Source: an uncultured Roseobacter sp. (lineage in GTDB: Bacteria > Pseudomonadota > Alphaproteobacteria > Rhodobacterales > Rhodobacteraceae). From it: a stretch of DNA of 64,000 bases. Below are positions 51,862-60,481 of the stretch, in pieces (within the stretch, counting starts at the first letter, position 1; each line of letters starts with the position of its first letter). The stretch covers positions 36,294 through 100,293 of the forward strand of contig NZ_CANLKW010000006.1 in NCBI RefSeq assembly GCF_947491795.1. Reading direction: 5' to 3'. The notes beneath the pieces are model-generated. The model searched no databases and was not told the DNA's origin. It saw nothing but the letters and a program-made list of their open reading frames with translations. A program made the translations under genes and the position numbers.

Positions 51862-53465
51862 CCCTGCTGTCGGTCGAAAACCTTGCCGTGAACATAGCGG
51901 GCACGCAGGTGCTGGAACAGGTGTCACTGAACGTTGCACCGGGCGAAATCCTGGCAATCACCGGCGAGAGCGGATCGGGTAAATCAATGACAGCCCTTGC
52001 CGTAATGCAGCTGCTGCCACAGGGGGCGGCAATGTCAGGTCAGATCCGTCTCGGAGACGAGACCATCTCGGAGATGTCAGAGGCACAGCTGTGCAACCTG
52101 CGTGGCAAAGACATCGGGATGATCTTTCAGGAACCGATGACGGCGCTCAACCCTGTCCAGACCATTGGCGCTCAGGTGGCCGAGACGATCCGCCTGCACG
52201 ACGGTGCCAGCGCCGCAGAGGCCCGCACCCGTGCGGCCAACGTGCTGACACGCGTGGGATTGCCCCAGGACCAGTTCCCTTTGTCGAGGTACCCGCACGA
52301 GCTTTCAGGGGGTCAGCGGCAGCGCGTTGTCATTGCCATCGCCATCGCACTGCGCCCCCGGCTGCTGATTGCAGACGAACCAACGACGGCGCTGGATGTG
52401 ACAACCCAGGCGCAGATCCTCGACCTGCTGACGGGTCTGGTCCGCGAGTTTGGCATGGGGCTGATTATGATCACCCATGATCTTGCGGTTGTCTCACAGA
52501 TGGCAGACCGTATCGCGGTCATGAAAGACGGCAACATCGTCGAAACAGGCGCAACTCAGAGCCTGCTGTCGAAGATGCAGCATCCCTACACCCGTGCGCT
52601 CTTTGCAGCATCTGCCCACCGCGTATCACTGCCCCCCGCGCAAGCGCACCGCCCGCTGCTGGAGCTGAAGGGTGTCAGCAGGACTTACCCGGGCGCGCGG
52701 ACCGGTCTTTTTGCCCGCGCGGCACCGACAAAAGCCGTCCGCGACGTCAGTTTTCAGATTTGCCAGGGCGAGCGGGTTGGTCTGGTCGGCGAGAGCGGCT
52801 GCGGCAAATCCACCCTGACCCGTGCCGTTCTGGGCCTTGATACGATCGATGCAGGGTCCATTAAACTGGACGGCACGCCGGTATTGCGGGCGGGCCGGCC
52901 CGATCACGCGATTCGCCGCCGCATGCAGGTGGTATTTCAGGATCCTTTTGGCAGCTTCAATCCCCGTCATACCGTCGAGCGTCTGATCACCGAGCCGTTC
53001 TTTCTGCTGGAAGAGCCTCTCTCCCCGGCCCGGCGGCAGGATGCAATCCGCGCCGCCCTGACGGATGTGGGCCTGCACCCCGATGACGCCCACCGCTACA
53101 TCCACGAATTCTCCGGCGGTCAGCGTCAGCGGATCGCAATCGCCCGCGCCCTCATCCTGCGGCCGGACCTTATTGTGTTTGATGAGGCCGTCTCGGCCCT
53201 GGATGTCTCTGTCAGAGCACGCATTCTTGATCTGCTGGCGGATCTGTGTCGCAGCTATGGGCTGACCTGGCTGTTTATCTCGCATGATCTCAGCGTTGTG
53301 CGTACGATCACCGACAGGGTTCTGGTCATGCAGTCAGGCCGTATCGTCGAGGAAGGGCCTACAGAAACAGTGTTCAGTAACCCACAGCATTCCTGTACAA
53401 AAGAGCTGCTGGCAGCCGCACCGGTACTTCGGGTTCCTGCAGCAGAAAGTGGTTCAGGTGCCTGA
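51858..53465 (+). CDS. Fused double-ATPase of a peptide-type ABC transporter
   Basis: 535 aa with two complete ATPase domains, equivalent to DppD fused to DppF. First: Walker A GESGSGKSM, signature LSGGQRQRV, Walker B LLIADEPTTALDV. Second, from about residue 270: Walker A GESGCGKST, signature FSGGQRQRI, Walker B LIVFDEAVSALDV. A single polypeptide can power both permeases. Its stop overlaps the GNAT start by 8 bp. The array at 17119-19061 uses two separate genes, so these are distinct transporter families. Confidence 0.92.
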   Translation: MTLLSVENLAVNIAGTQVLEQVSLNVAPGEILAITGESGSGKSMTALAVMQLLPQGAAMSGQIRLGDETISEMSEAQLCNLRGKDIGMIFQEPMTALNPVQTIGAQVAETIRLHDGASAAEARTRAANVLTRVGLPQDQFPLSRYPHELSGGQRQRVVIAIAIALRPRLLIADEPTTALDVTTQAQILDLLTGLVREFGMGLIMITHDLAVVSQMADRIAVMKDGNIVETGATQSLLSKMQHPYTRALFAASAHRVSLPPAQAHRPLLELKGVSRTYPGARTGLFARAAPTKAVRDVSFQICQGERVGLVGESGCGKSTLTRAVLGLDTIDAGSIKLDGTPVLRAGRPDHAIRRRMQVVFQDPFGSFNPRHTVERLITEPFFLLEEPLSPARRQDAIRAALTDVGLHPDDAHRYIHEFSGGQRQRIAIARALILRPDLIVFDEAVSALDVSVRARILDLLADLCRSYGLTWLFISHDLSVVRTITDRVLVMQSGRIVEEGPTETVFSNPQHSCTKELLAAAPVLRVPAAESGSGA

Positions 53466-53988
53466 AATTCAGCTCAAGAAAGTCAGTGCCGCGGATGCTT
53501 TTGAGGATGTGCTCGATCTGGCAACGCGCGCGCGCGACTATGTGATCCTCGAGGTGGGCCACGCACCGGACACAGAATACATCCGCCAGTTCTTTGAGGA
53601 AACGCCCCCCGGATTATCGCGCGACTGCCTGTCTCATTTCTGTGTTATGCTGGGAGAAGAGATCGCTGGCATCATCTGCATTGCGGACGGATATGAATTG
53701 CCCGGAGACTGGTGGCTGGGGCTGGTCCTGCTCGATCCTGCGTACCGCGGGCGCGGCTACGGCAAACAGGCACTGGACCTGATCAAAGAAGTTGCGGCGG
53801 CAGAAGGCAAAACCGCGCTGAAACTGGCCGTGCTGGACGCCAACATCCGCGCGAAAATGTTCTGGGCCCGCGAAGGGTTCGATCTGCACCGTCTGGCACC
53901 GGCCACGCCGGACAGCGACGGACATGACCGCCTTGTCCTGCGGTACACGCTCAATACGCGAGGAGAACAACATGAGACTGACCGGTAA
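53458..53988 (+). CDS. GNAT-family N-acetyltransferase
   Basis: 176 aa from GTG at 53458, which overlaps the ATPase stop; the longer ATG frame at 53284 lies wholly inside the ATPase gene. The acetyl-CoA loop is RGRGYGKQALDLIKEVA, preceded by LVLLDPAYRG; the C-terminal strand AVLDANIRAKMFWAREGFDL is typical. These enzymes acetylate amines. With a deacetylase (48901) and M20 deacylase nearby, it may act on the imported compound (inference). Overlaps the next SDR gene by 17 bp. Confidence 0.87.
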   Translation: MPEIQLKKVSAADAFEDVLDLATRARDYVILEVGHAPDTEYIRQFFEETPPGLSRDCLSHFCVMLGEEIAGIICIADGYELPGDWWLGLVLLDPAYRGRGYGKQALDLIKEVAAAEGKTALKLAVLDANIRAKMFWAREGFDLHRLAPATPDSDGHDRLVLRYTLNTRGEQHETDR

Positions 53989-54718
53989 AACAGCCATCGT
54001 CACAGGCGGAGCCTCCGGATTTGGTGCAGGGATCGTGCGCAAGTTCACAGCCGAAGGCGGGCGCGTCATGATCGCCGACATCAACGGGCAGGCAGCCGCT
54101 GGTCTGGCCGAACAGATGGGCGATCATGCTCTCGCACAGCAGGTGGATGTCGCAGACGGTACATCTGTGGACGCCATGGCGCAGGCCGCAATCAGCGCCT
54201 GGGGTCATGTCGATATTTTTGTGAACAACGCAGGCATCACACATTTGCCCGCCGCGATGGAGGACGTAACAGAAGAGGATTTTGACCGTGTCGTCGCGGT
54301 CAATATGAAATCCGTTTACCTGACAGCCCGCGCGCTGGTGCCCCATATGAAATCCAACGGCGCAGGTGCCATTCTGAACATCGCCTCAACCGCCGGACTG
54401 TCGCCGCGCCCCCGCCTGAACTGGTACAACGCCTCCAAGGGCTGGATGATTACCGCCACAAAAACAATGGCGGTTGAACTGGCCCCCGATGGGGTCCGGG
54501 TCAACGCGCTCTGCCCCGTGGCAGGCGAGACACCGCTGCTCAAGTCCTTTATGGGCGAGGACACTCCGGAGATGCGCAGCAAATTCATCGCCACGATCCC
54601 ACTGGGCCGCTTTTCCACCCCACAGGATATGGGAAATGCCGCCTGTTTTCTGTGCTCGGACGAGGCCTCGATGATCACAGGCACAGCCATGGAAGTCGAC
54701 GGGGGCCGCTGCATATGA
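53972..54718 (+). CDS. Short-chain dehydrogenase/reductase
   Basis: 248 aa from ATG at 53972 with AGGAG 7 bases upstream; the longer frame from 53924 is rejected because it lies in the GNAT gene. Cofactor motif TGGASGFG, NNAG, catalytic Ser in NIASTAGLS and Tyr/Lys in WYNASKGWMITA. Asp at strand 2 end (IADING) favours NAD. ATGA overlap with the cupin gene follows. Confidence 0.9.
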   Translation: MRLTGKTAIVTGGASGFGAGIVRKFTAEGGRVMIADINGQAAAGLAEQMGDHALAQQVDVADGTSVDAMAQAAISAWGHVDIFVNNAGITHLPAAMEDVTEEDFDRVVAVNMKSVYLTARALVPHMKSNGAGAILNIASTAGLSPRPRLNWYNASKGWMITATKTMAVELAPDGVRVNALCPVAGETPLLKSFMGEDTPEMRSKFIATIPLGRFSTPQDMGNAACFLCSDEASMITGTAMEVDGGRCI

Positions 54719-55065
54719 AGACGATTAATCTTGCCGAAAAACTGGACCAGTTCACCAGCCACTGGGACCCGCATGTGATTGCAGACTACAACGAAAATGA
54801 TGTGATGGTGGTGCGCTTTCAGGGCGAATTCCCCTTTCACCTGCATGAAAACACAGATGATTTCTTTCTCGTACTCCACGGCGAAATGGTCATGGACCTG
54901 GAAAACAGCGCGCACACAGTGCGTGCCGGAGAGCTTTTTGTGGTGCCAAAGGGCGTCACCCACCGGCCCCGCGCAACACATGAATGCAAAGTCCTCCTGA
55001 TCGAGCCAAAGGGAGAGCCCAACACAGGCGATGCGGCAACTGCGGCCCCCAAACCGCGGATCTGA
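54715..55065 (+). CDS. Small cupin-domain protein
   Basis: 116 aa single cupin. Motif 1 reads FPFHLHENTDDFFLVLHGEM, motif 2 GELFVVPKGVTHRPRAT; His/Glu residues there would bind one metal ion. Such proteins act as dioxygenases, isomerases or sugar/amine binders. Coupled to the SDR by ATGA overlap. No catalytic specificity can be deduced. Confidence 0.85.
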   Translation: MKTINLAEKLDQFTSHWDPHVIADYNENDVMVVRFQGEFPFHLHENTDDFFLVLHGEMVMDLENSAHTVRAGELFVVPKGVTHRPRATHECKVLLIEPKGEPNTGDAATAAPKPRI

Positions 55066-55143
55066 ACTCTTGTTTCACCCTTCCGGAAATACTCAGATGA
55101 AAAATGTAATGCGCCCGCAGGGCGCGCAACTGAAAACCGCCTC

Positions 55144-56145
55144 ATGATCCCGGGCGCGCGTAATCTCATAACGGATGTCCCGGGCCTTCTGGTTGGCAAC
55201 GCCGGTGACAGGGCTCTCAGATCCGGTGTCACAGTCCTGACCGCTCAAACCCCTTTCTGCGCCTCGGTGCATGTGATGGGGGGCGCGCCCGGCACGCGCG
55301 AGACCGATCTGCTGGCACCGGACAAATCAGTTGCAGATATCGACGCGCTGGTTTTGTCGGGCGGTTCGGCCTTTGGTCTCGATGCCTGTCAGGGCGTCAC
55401 CGGGGGGCTGCATGCTGCCGGGCGCGGCTTCACTGTCGGGTCCGCGCGTGTACCCATCGTGCCCGGCGCTATCCTGTTTGATCTGCTGAACGGCGGGGAT
55501 AAGGAGTGGGAGACAAATCCCTATCCTGCGCTCGGGCGCCGCGCATTTCAGAACGCCGCGACAGAATTTGACACCGGCACAGCCGGCGCAGGCACAGGTG
55601 CGACTACTGCAACGCTCAAAGGGGGGCTGGGTTCCGCCTCCCTCGTGCTGGACAGCGGTATTACCGTTGGCGCTCTGGTCGCGGCCAACCCAATGGGGTC
55701 CGTGACCACTCCGGGCGACAGACATTTTTATGCAGCCCCTTTTGAGATCGGGCAGGAGTTTGGCGGCCTGGGGCCGGATCCTTCGAGCGGTCTCGGGCGC
55801 GATACGGGCAACCTGAAACTGGCCGCGTTCCGCGAGCGCAGCAATACAACGATTGCCATCGTGGCAACGGATGCCGTGCTCAGCAAAGCAGAATGCCAGC
55901 GGGTCGCAATTGCAGCCCACGACGGGATTGGCCGGGCGGTTGTGCCCGCGCATGGTCCTTCCGATGGTGATCTGGTTTTCGCGGCCTCAACCGGAGCACA
56001 GCCAATGCACCAGCCAGGGCGGGATCTGGCACTGATCGGACATGCAGCCGCACTGTGCCTATCGCGTGCCATTGCGCGCGCCATTTTTGACGCCACACCG
56101 GAACCCGGTGATCTGCTGCCCTGCTGGAAAGACCTGAACGCCTGA
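55144..56145 (+). CDS. P1-family aminopeptidase (DmpA/BapA-like Ntn hydrolase)
   Basis: 333 aa. P1/S58 enzymes self-cleave into two chains, releasing an N-terminal Ser or Thr nucleophile. The segment GTAGAGTGATTATLKGGLGSAS near residue 140-165 (written in parts: GAGTGATTATLKGGLGSAS) matches the processing region, and LSGGSAFGLDACQGV near 75 is the conserved chain-A motif. Members release N-terminal D- or beta-amino acids from small peptides. Placement after peptide transport genes supports a role in degrading imported peptides. A 16-codon frame before it (55097) overlaps its start. Confidence 0.88.
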   Translation: MIPGARNLITDVPGLLVGNAGDRALRSGVTVLTAQTPFCASVHVMGGAPGTRETDLLAPDKSVADIDALVLSGGSAFGLDACQGVTGGLHAAGRGFTVGSARVPIVPGAILFDLLNGGDKEWETNPYPALGRRAFQNAATEFDTGTAGAGTGATTATLKGGLGSASLVLDSGITVGALVAANPMGSVTTPGDRHFYAAPFEIGQEFGGLGPDPSSGLGRDTGNLKLAAFRERSNTTIAIVATDAVLSKAECQRVAIAAHDGIGRAVVPAHGPSDGDLVFAASTGAQPMHQPGRDLALIGHAAALCLSRAIARAIFDATPEPGDLLPCWKDLNA

Positions 56146-56182
56146 AGCCTCTGGCACCACACCCGCAGCATCAGACAGCGTT

Positions 56183-56209
56183 GCATGATCCGGGTTGTTC
56201 GGATGATGC
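56183..56209. terminator. Hairpin between convergent peptidase and dxs genes
   Basis: 10-base arms GCATGATCCG and CGGATGATGC pair with one mismatch around a 7-base loop. The stem touches the dxs stop codon at 56210 and sits 38 bp after the peptidase. No U-run on either side, so termination strength is uncertain. Confidence 0.55.
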
Positions 56210-58147
56210 CTAGCCGCGCTGCGCGTTCAGATCGACGATCTTGCGATCACGGCCAAAGGTGCGCAGAACTGTCTGCACGATCCCTTCCGCATCCAGCCCT
56301 GCATCCCGGTACATCTCGGCTGGGGACGCCTGATCAATAAACCGGTCCGGCAGACACATGGTCCGCACTTTGCAGCCATGATCCAGCAGGCCCTCGGCCG
56401 CCATCGCCTGCAGAACCATCGCGCCAAACCCGCCCTCTGCGCCCTGCTCCACGGTAATCAGTGCCGCATGGGTCCGCGCCAGATCAGCAATCAGCTCCAT
56501 ATCCAGAGGCTTGGCAAAACGGGCATCCGCGATCGTCACGCTCAGACCTTCTGCCGCCAGCAGCGTCGCTGCTGTTTCACATTCCGCCAGATGTGTTCCC
56601 AGGGACAATAGCGCGATCTCGCCATGCCCTTCCCGGATCATCCGGCCTTTGCCGATCTCCAGTGCTTCGCCGCGTTCCGGCAGTGTCACGCCTGTGCCGT
56701 TACCACGCGGATAGCGAAAGGCAATCGGTCCGTCGTTGTAGGCGACCGCCGTGGCAACCATGTGTTTGAGTTCCGCCTCGTCGGCGGCAGCCATCACAAC
56801 CATACCCGGCAGCGCGCCCAGATACCCAATGTCAAAAGCACCCGCGTGCGTCGCCCCATCGGCACCGACCAGACCGGCCCGGTCAATGGCAAAGCGCACG
56901 GGCAGGCCCTGCAGGGCCACATCATGCACCACCTGATCATATCCGCGCTGCAGGAACGTCGAATAAATCGCACAAAAGGGTTTGAGCCCGCTGGCGGCCA
57001 TACCGGCGGCAAATGTCACGCCGTGCTGCTCCGCAATACCCACATCGAATACCCGGCCGGGGAAACGTTTCGCCATGCGGTCAACGCCCGTACCGCCTGG
57101 CATCGCGGCCGTGACGGCCACGACAGAGGGGTCGCGCGCGGCTTCTTCCGTCAGAGCATCTCCGAAAACGGCCGTGTAGGACGGCGCGTTCGCCCTGGCC
57201 TTAGCCTGAACGCCTGTGCCGACGTCAAACTTGCTGACCCCGTGGTATTTATCTGCCGAGCCTTCGGCAGGGGCGTACCCTTTGCCCTTGACCGTGCAAC
57301 AGTGGATCAGAACCGGCCCGGTAGAGCGTGCCTTGGCCGCGCGCAGCACACTGAGCAGCTGGCCCATGTCATGCCCGTCGATCGGACCAACATAGTCAAA
57401 ACCCAGTTCCTCAAAGAATGTACCCCGGCTTTCCAGCCCGGTGACGAGCTCGCGCGCCCGGCGCGCACCCTCGCGGACCGGCTTCGGCGCAAGCTGCTCC
57501 ATTCCTTCGGCCATCGCCACAAGCCCGCCAAACGGACCCACACGGCTGAGATCGGACAGGCTGGACAGATAAGACGACATTGCCCCGACAGGCGGCGCGA
57601 TGCTCATTTCATTGTCGTTCAGTATGACGAACATGCGGCGGCCTTCGGCTCCGGCATTGTTCAGCGCTTCATAGGCCATACCGGCACTGATTGACCCGTC
57701 ACCGATCACGGCGACAGCATCCCCGGTCGGCTGGCCCATGTCCCGCCCGACGGTAAAGCCCAGAGCGGCGGAAATGGATGTACTGGAATGGGCAGCTCCA
57801 AACGGGTCAAAATCAGATTCGCTGCGCTTGGTGAACCCGCTGATGCCCCCGCCCTGGCGCAGCGTATGCATACGGTCACGGCGGCCCGTCAGAATTTTAT
57901 GCGGATAGCACTGATGGCCCACATCCCAGATCAGTTTGTCGCGGGGCGTGTCAAACACCGCGTGAATGGCGACGCTCAGCTCGACAACACCGAGTGATGA
58001 GCCCAGGTGCCCGCCTGTCCGGCTGACGGCTGCGACCACTTCGGCCCGCAGCTCATCGGCAACTGTGGAAAGTTCCCGGTCTGACATTGCCCGCAGATCG
58101 GCGGGGCCGGCGACACGATCAAGTGTCGGAGTTTCACTGGTTGTCAT
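56210..58147 (-). CDS. dxs: 1-deoxy-D-xylulose-5-phosphate synthase
   Basis: 645 aa from ATG at 58147 with GGGAGA 7 bases upstream; GTG at 58153 is the alternative. It joins pyruvate and glyceraldehyde-3-phosphate to give DXP, the entry to the MEP isoprenoid pathway. The thiamine diphosphate motif GDGSISAGMAYEALNNAG is near residue 150, LGSSLGVVELSVAIH near 55, and DRAGLVGADGATHAG near 425. A dxs copy next to the puf operon supplies isoprenoid units for carotenoids and bacteriochlorophyll. A strong terminator separates it from pufC. Confidence 0.95.
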   Translation of the reverse strand: MTTSETPTLDRVAGPADLRAMSDRELSTVADELRAEVVAAVSRTGGHLGSSLGVVELSVAIHAVFDTPRDKLIWDVGHQCYPHKILTGRRDRMHTLRQGGGISGFTKRSESDFDPFGAAHSSTSISAALGFTVGRDMGQPTGDAVAVIGDGSISAGMAYEALNNAGAEGRRMFVILNDNEMSIAPPVGAMSSYLSSLSDLSRVGPFGGLVAMAEGMEQLAPKPVREGARRARELVTGLESRGTFFEELGFDYVGPIDGHDMGQLLSVLRAAKARSTGPVLIHCCTVKGKGYAPAEGSADKYHGVSKFDVGTGVQAKARANAPSYTAVFGDALTEEAARDPSVVAVTAAMPGGTGVDRMAKRFPGRVFDVGIAEQHGVTFAAGMAASGLKPFCAIYSTFLQRGYDQVVHDVALQGLPVRFAIDRAGLVGADGATHAGAFDIGYLGALPGMVVMAAADEAELKHMVATAVAYNDGPIAFRYPRGNGTGVTLPERGEALEIGKGRMIREGHGEIALLSLGTHLAECETAATLLAAEGLSVTIADARFAKPLDMELIADLARTHAALITVEQGAEGGFGAMVLQAMAAEGLLDHGCKVRTMCLPDRFIDQASPAEMYRDAGLDAEGIVQTVLRTFGRDRKIVDLNAQRG

Positions 58148-58208
58148 GCGCACATCTCCCGTGTCTGCGGACGGATGATCTTTGCCGGGATCATGCTCTC
58201 GCCGTCCG

Positions 58209-58292
58209 AAAAAGGGGTCGCACCGGGTTTTGGCCGTTGCGACCCCAGGTTCCTGTAGCCAACAGGAAGGGAACCGGGGTGTTGAGACCCCG
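58209..58292 (-). terminator. Three tandem hairpins ending the puf operon
   Basis: In transcription order: a 6-bp stem at 58292-58275, a 7-bp stem at 58268-58250 and a 9-bp stem GGGGTCGCA/TGCGACCCC at 58246-58214, the last followed by TTTTT (58213-58209) on the - strand. The third is a good rho-independent terminator; the first two may protect the pufC 3' end. The 212-bp gap 58154-58365 contains no gene. Confidence 0.82.
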
Positions 58293-58365
58293 TGCCCGGA
58301 TCAGGGAAGCCACTGATCCGTGCCAGGCTGAAACGTGGGCCACCCCGTAAGGGCCGCCCGACCGT

Positions 58366-59481
58366 TCATTCGTATTCCGGCGCCTCGGTGGTCGCGAGTT
58401 CCGGCCAGTCCGCAATGACATTCATGCCCTGGAGGGGACGCTGATAGCCTTTGTGACAGGTTTTGCAGGCTGCCTTGGGCGCATCCGCATAGATGGGGCC
58501 CAGGCGTTCTGCGGGGTATTCGGCCTCGAGCGGGATCAGGTATTCCTGATTGAGCTCGATCACCATCTGACGGCCCAGCAGCGCAGTGGCCCACTGGGGC
58601 GTATGCTGTTCAGGGTCGTAAAAGGCGCGGCTGCTGTGACAGAAGACACAGTTCACACCCAGACTGTTCGCAAAATAGTTCATCAGCGAATAGGTCTGTT
58701 CCGTCTTCTGAATGGACGCCACATCCTCGTCATTTGGTACACCCTCAACACGGCTTTCCAGATCGTGCACGTTCACCGCTTCATAGTCGGTCAGGTACAC
58801 TTCCAGTGCGTTGGACGGCAGCGAGGTAGCCTGGCTGAGCGATGTGGCACGGTTCTGCACCGATGCCCAACCGCCCGCCGCCTCGTTGACGGGATTGATG
58901 TTGAACCAGATCTCGGACGGCACGTTTTCGCCGCGGTGGCAGGTGTAGCAGTTCACACCGACCTCCCCGACCGCATTGACGTGGCCGGACCAGTTCTCGT
59001 TGATGTTCTGCGTCATCTGGATCATCCGGCGCGAGACGACCTTGGTATAGAGATCGTCGTTGCCGTATTCCTCCAGATCCACATCTCCGTGGCAGTAGGC
59101 ACAGCCCTCATCCGGCGCGACCCATTGTGTCATGGCCGCCATCACCCGGTTAAAGTTGTCCTCGGTCAGATCACCCAGCACCTGGACGTTTTCATAGATG
59201 TCCCGGGCCAGGTCCTCGCCACCTTCGGGCACATAGGGCTCTTCGGTATAGTAATCCTCAATCGTCGGATCCGGTGCCAGCCGGGCCACGTTGTATTCGG
59301 GCACCGACATGCCTGTGCCACGCGGACCTGTCTGCATACTGGCCGTCTGGGCGGGGTTGCCATAGCTGACAACCATGATCGCTGCAAAGACAGCGCCGCC
59401 AAGAACACCAACCAGGATGGCCGGACCGAACACGTTGGTCGGATTGTCCGCGTTCCATTTGTCAAACCACTTGGGCAGCAT
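58366..59481 (-). CDS. pufC: Reaction-centre tetraheme cytochrome c subunit PufC
   Basis: 371 aa. Four CxxCH heme sites at Cys127, Cys178, Cys278 and Cys339. It re-reduces the photo-oxidised special pair from the periplasmic side. An uncleaved-looking N-terminal helix (FGPAILVGVLGGAVFAAIMV, residues 18-37) anchors it; no lipobox Cys is seen. 2 bp after pufM. Presence of PufC, absent from R. sphaeroides, places this with the Roseobacter-type reaction centres. Confidence 0.96.
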   Translation of the reverse strand: MLPKWFDKWNADNPTNVFGPAILVGVLGGAVFAAIMVVSYGNPAQTASMQTGPRGTGMSVPEYNVARLAPDPTIEDYYTEEPYVPEGGEDLARDIYENVQVLGDLTEDNFNRVMAAMTQWVAPDEGCAYCHGDVDLEEYGNDDLYTKVVSRRMIQMTQNINENWSGHVNAVGEVGVNCYTCHRGENVPSEIWFNINPVNEAAGGWASVQNRATSLSQATSLPSNALEVYLTDYEAVNVHDLESRVEGVPNDEDVASIQKTEQTYSLMNYFANSLGVNCVFCHSSRAFYDPEQHTPQWATALLGRQMVIELNQEYLIPLEAEYPAERLGPIYADAPKAACKTCHKGYQRPLQGMNVIADWPELATTEAPEYE

Positions 59482-59483
59482 GA

Positions 59484-60479
59484 TCAGTTCTCCTTCCCGA
59501 TAAAGGCTTCGTAGGAGCCGTAGTCGGCGTATCCGTAGGAGCCGTCATACATGGGTGCAAAGTTGTGCTCCTGCGCCCAGATGAACCAGTTGTCGACAAC
59601 CGTGCCGGTCAGCAGGATCCCGATACCACCCGTGATGGGGGTCAGAACCGCAAACCACCAGGCCCAGCGGTGGATACCTTCCATGGTGGCGTTAAAGCCC
59701 ATGGTCCAGCGCCAGAAGAGAGCTGCACGTTCCGTGGCTGTCCCGCGGTCATAGATCTGCTCCAGTTCACGGTCACCGCCATAGCGGGTCACGGCCAGAA
59801 TGGTGCCGCCGTGCATACAAAAGAGCAGGACAGAGCCATAAAGGAACACAATCGAAAGACAGTGGAACGGGTTGTAATAAAGGTTGCCGTAGCGGATCGA
59901 GAAGGCCGTCGTCCAGTCCAGGTGCGGGAAGATGCCATAGGGTACAGCCTCGGACCAGGAGCCCATCAGAACCGGACGGAACAGACCGAGCACCAGGAAA
60001 AGCCAGACAGCCGCCGCAAAACCCCAGAAGATGTGTTTCCCCATCTTCTGCTGCTGTGCCAGCAGGTAGGCCCGCAAGAGCCAGGTCATCACCGAGACCA
60101 GCAGAAAGAAACTGGCGATGATGTACCAGCCGCCCTCGTCAAGCGGTGGCATCGACAGCCCGTATTCCGGAGAGGGCGGTTCAAGCGCCAGCCAGAACAA
60201 CTGCCGGATAAACTGCGGGATCGAATAGCCGACCTGTGCCAGCATGTTGAAGCCCACAATCACAAACCAGGCGATACCCGTGGCAAAGGCCACCAGCGTC
60301 GTCCAGCCGACATAGTAAGGTCCGAGCTGGGCGTTGCCAAAGAGACCAACAAAGGTGTTGAAACGCGGCTTGCCGACCCGTTCCTCCATCATGTTGTTGC
60401 CCTGGTCGTCCATGCCCATTTCGGGCGTGCCCTGGACCTGCACCTGCGTGAAGATATTCTGATAGTCAGGGAACATCAT
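59484..60479 (-). CDS. pufM: Reaction-centre M subunit PufM
   Basis: 331 aa from ATG at 60479 with GGGAGGA 8-9 bases upstream; GTG at 60485 overlaps the pufL stop. Five transmembrane helices. PufM holds half of the special pair, the primary quinone QA site and iron ligands: YYNPFHCLSIVF (special-pair His), CMHGGTI and EGIHRWAWWFAV (iron ligand). The C-terminal tail is extended (FAPMYDGSYGYADYGS, then EAFIGKEN) compared with the R. sphaeroides M subunit. Confidence 0.96.
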   Translation of the reverse strand: MMFPDYQNIFTQVQVQGTPEMGMDDQGNNMMEERVGKPRFNTFVGLFGNAQLGPYYVGWTTLVAFATGIAWFVIVGFNMLAQVGYSIPQFIRQLFWLALEPPSPEYGLSMPPLDEGGWYIIASFFLLVSVMTWLLRAYLLAQQQKMGKHIFWGFAAAVWLFLVLGLFRPVLMGSWSEAVPYGIFPHLDWTTAFSIRYGNLYYNPFHCLSIVFLYGSVLLFCMHGGTILAVTRYGGDRELEQIYDRGTATERAALFWRWTMGFNATMEGIHRWAWWFAVLTPITGGIGILLTGTVVDNWFIWAQEHNFAPMYDGSYGYADYGSYEAFIGKEN

Positions 60480-60481
60480 GA

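Noticed and set aside
58293..59483. pufX gene next to pufM
   Set aside because: The position after pufM is occupied by pufC, and no PufX-like small membrane protein frame is visible.
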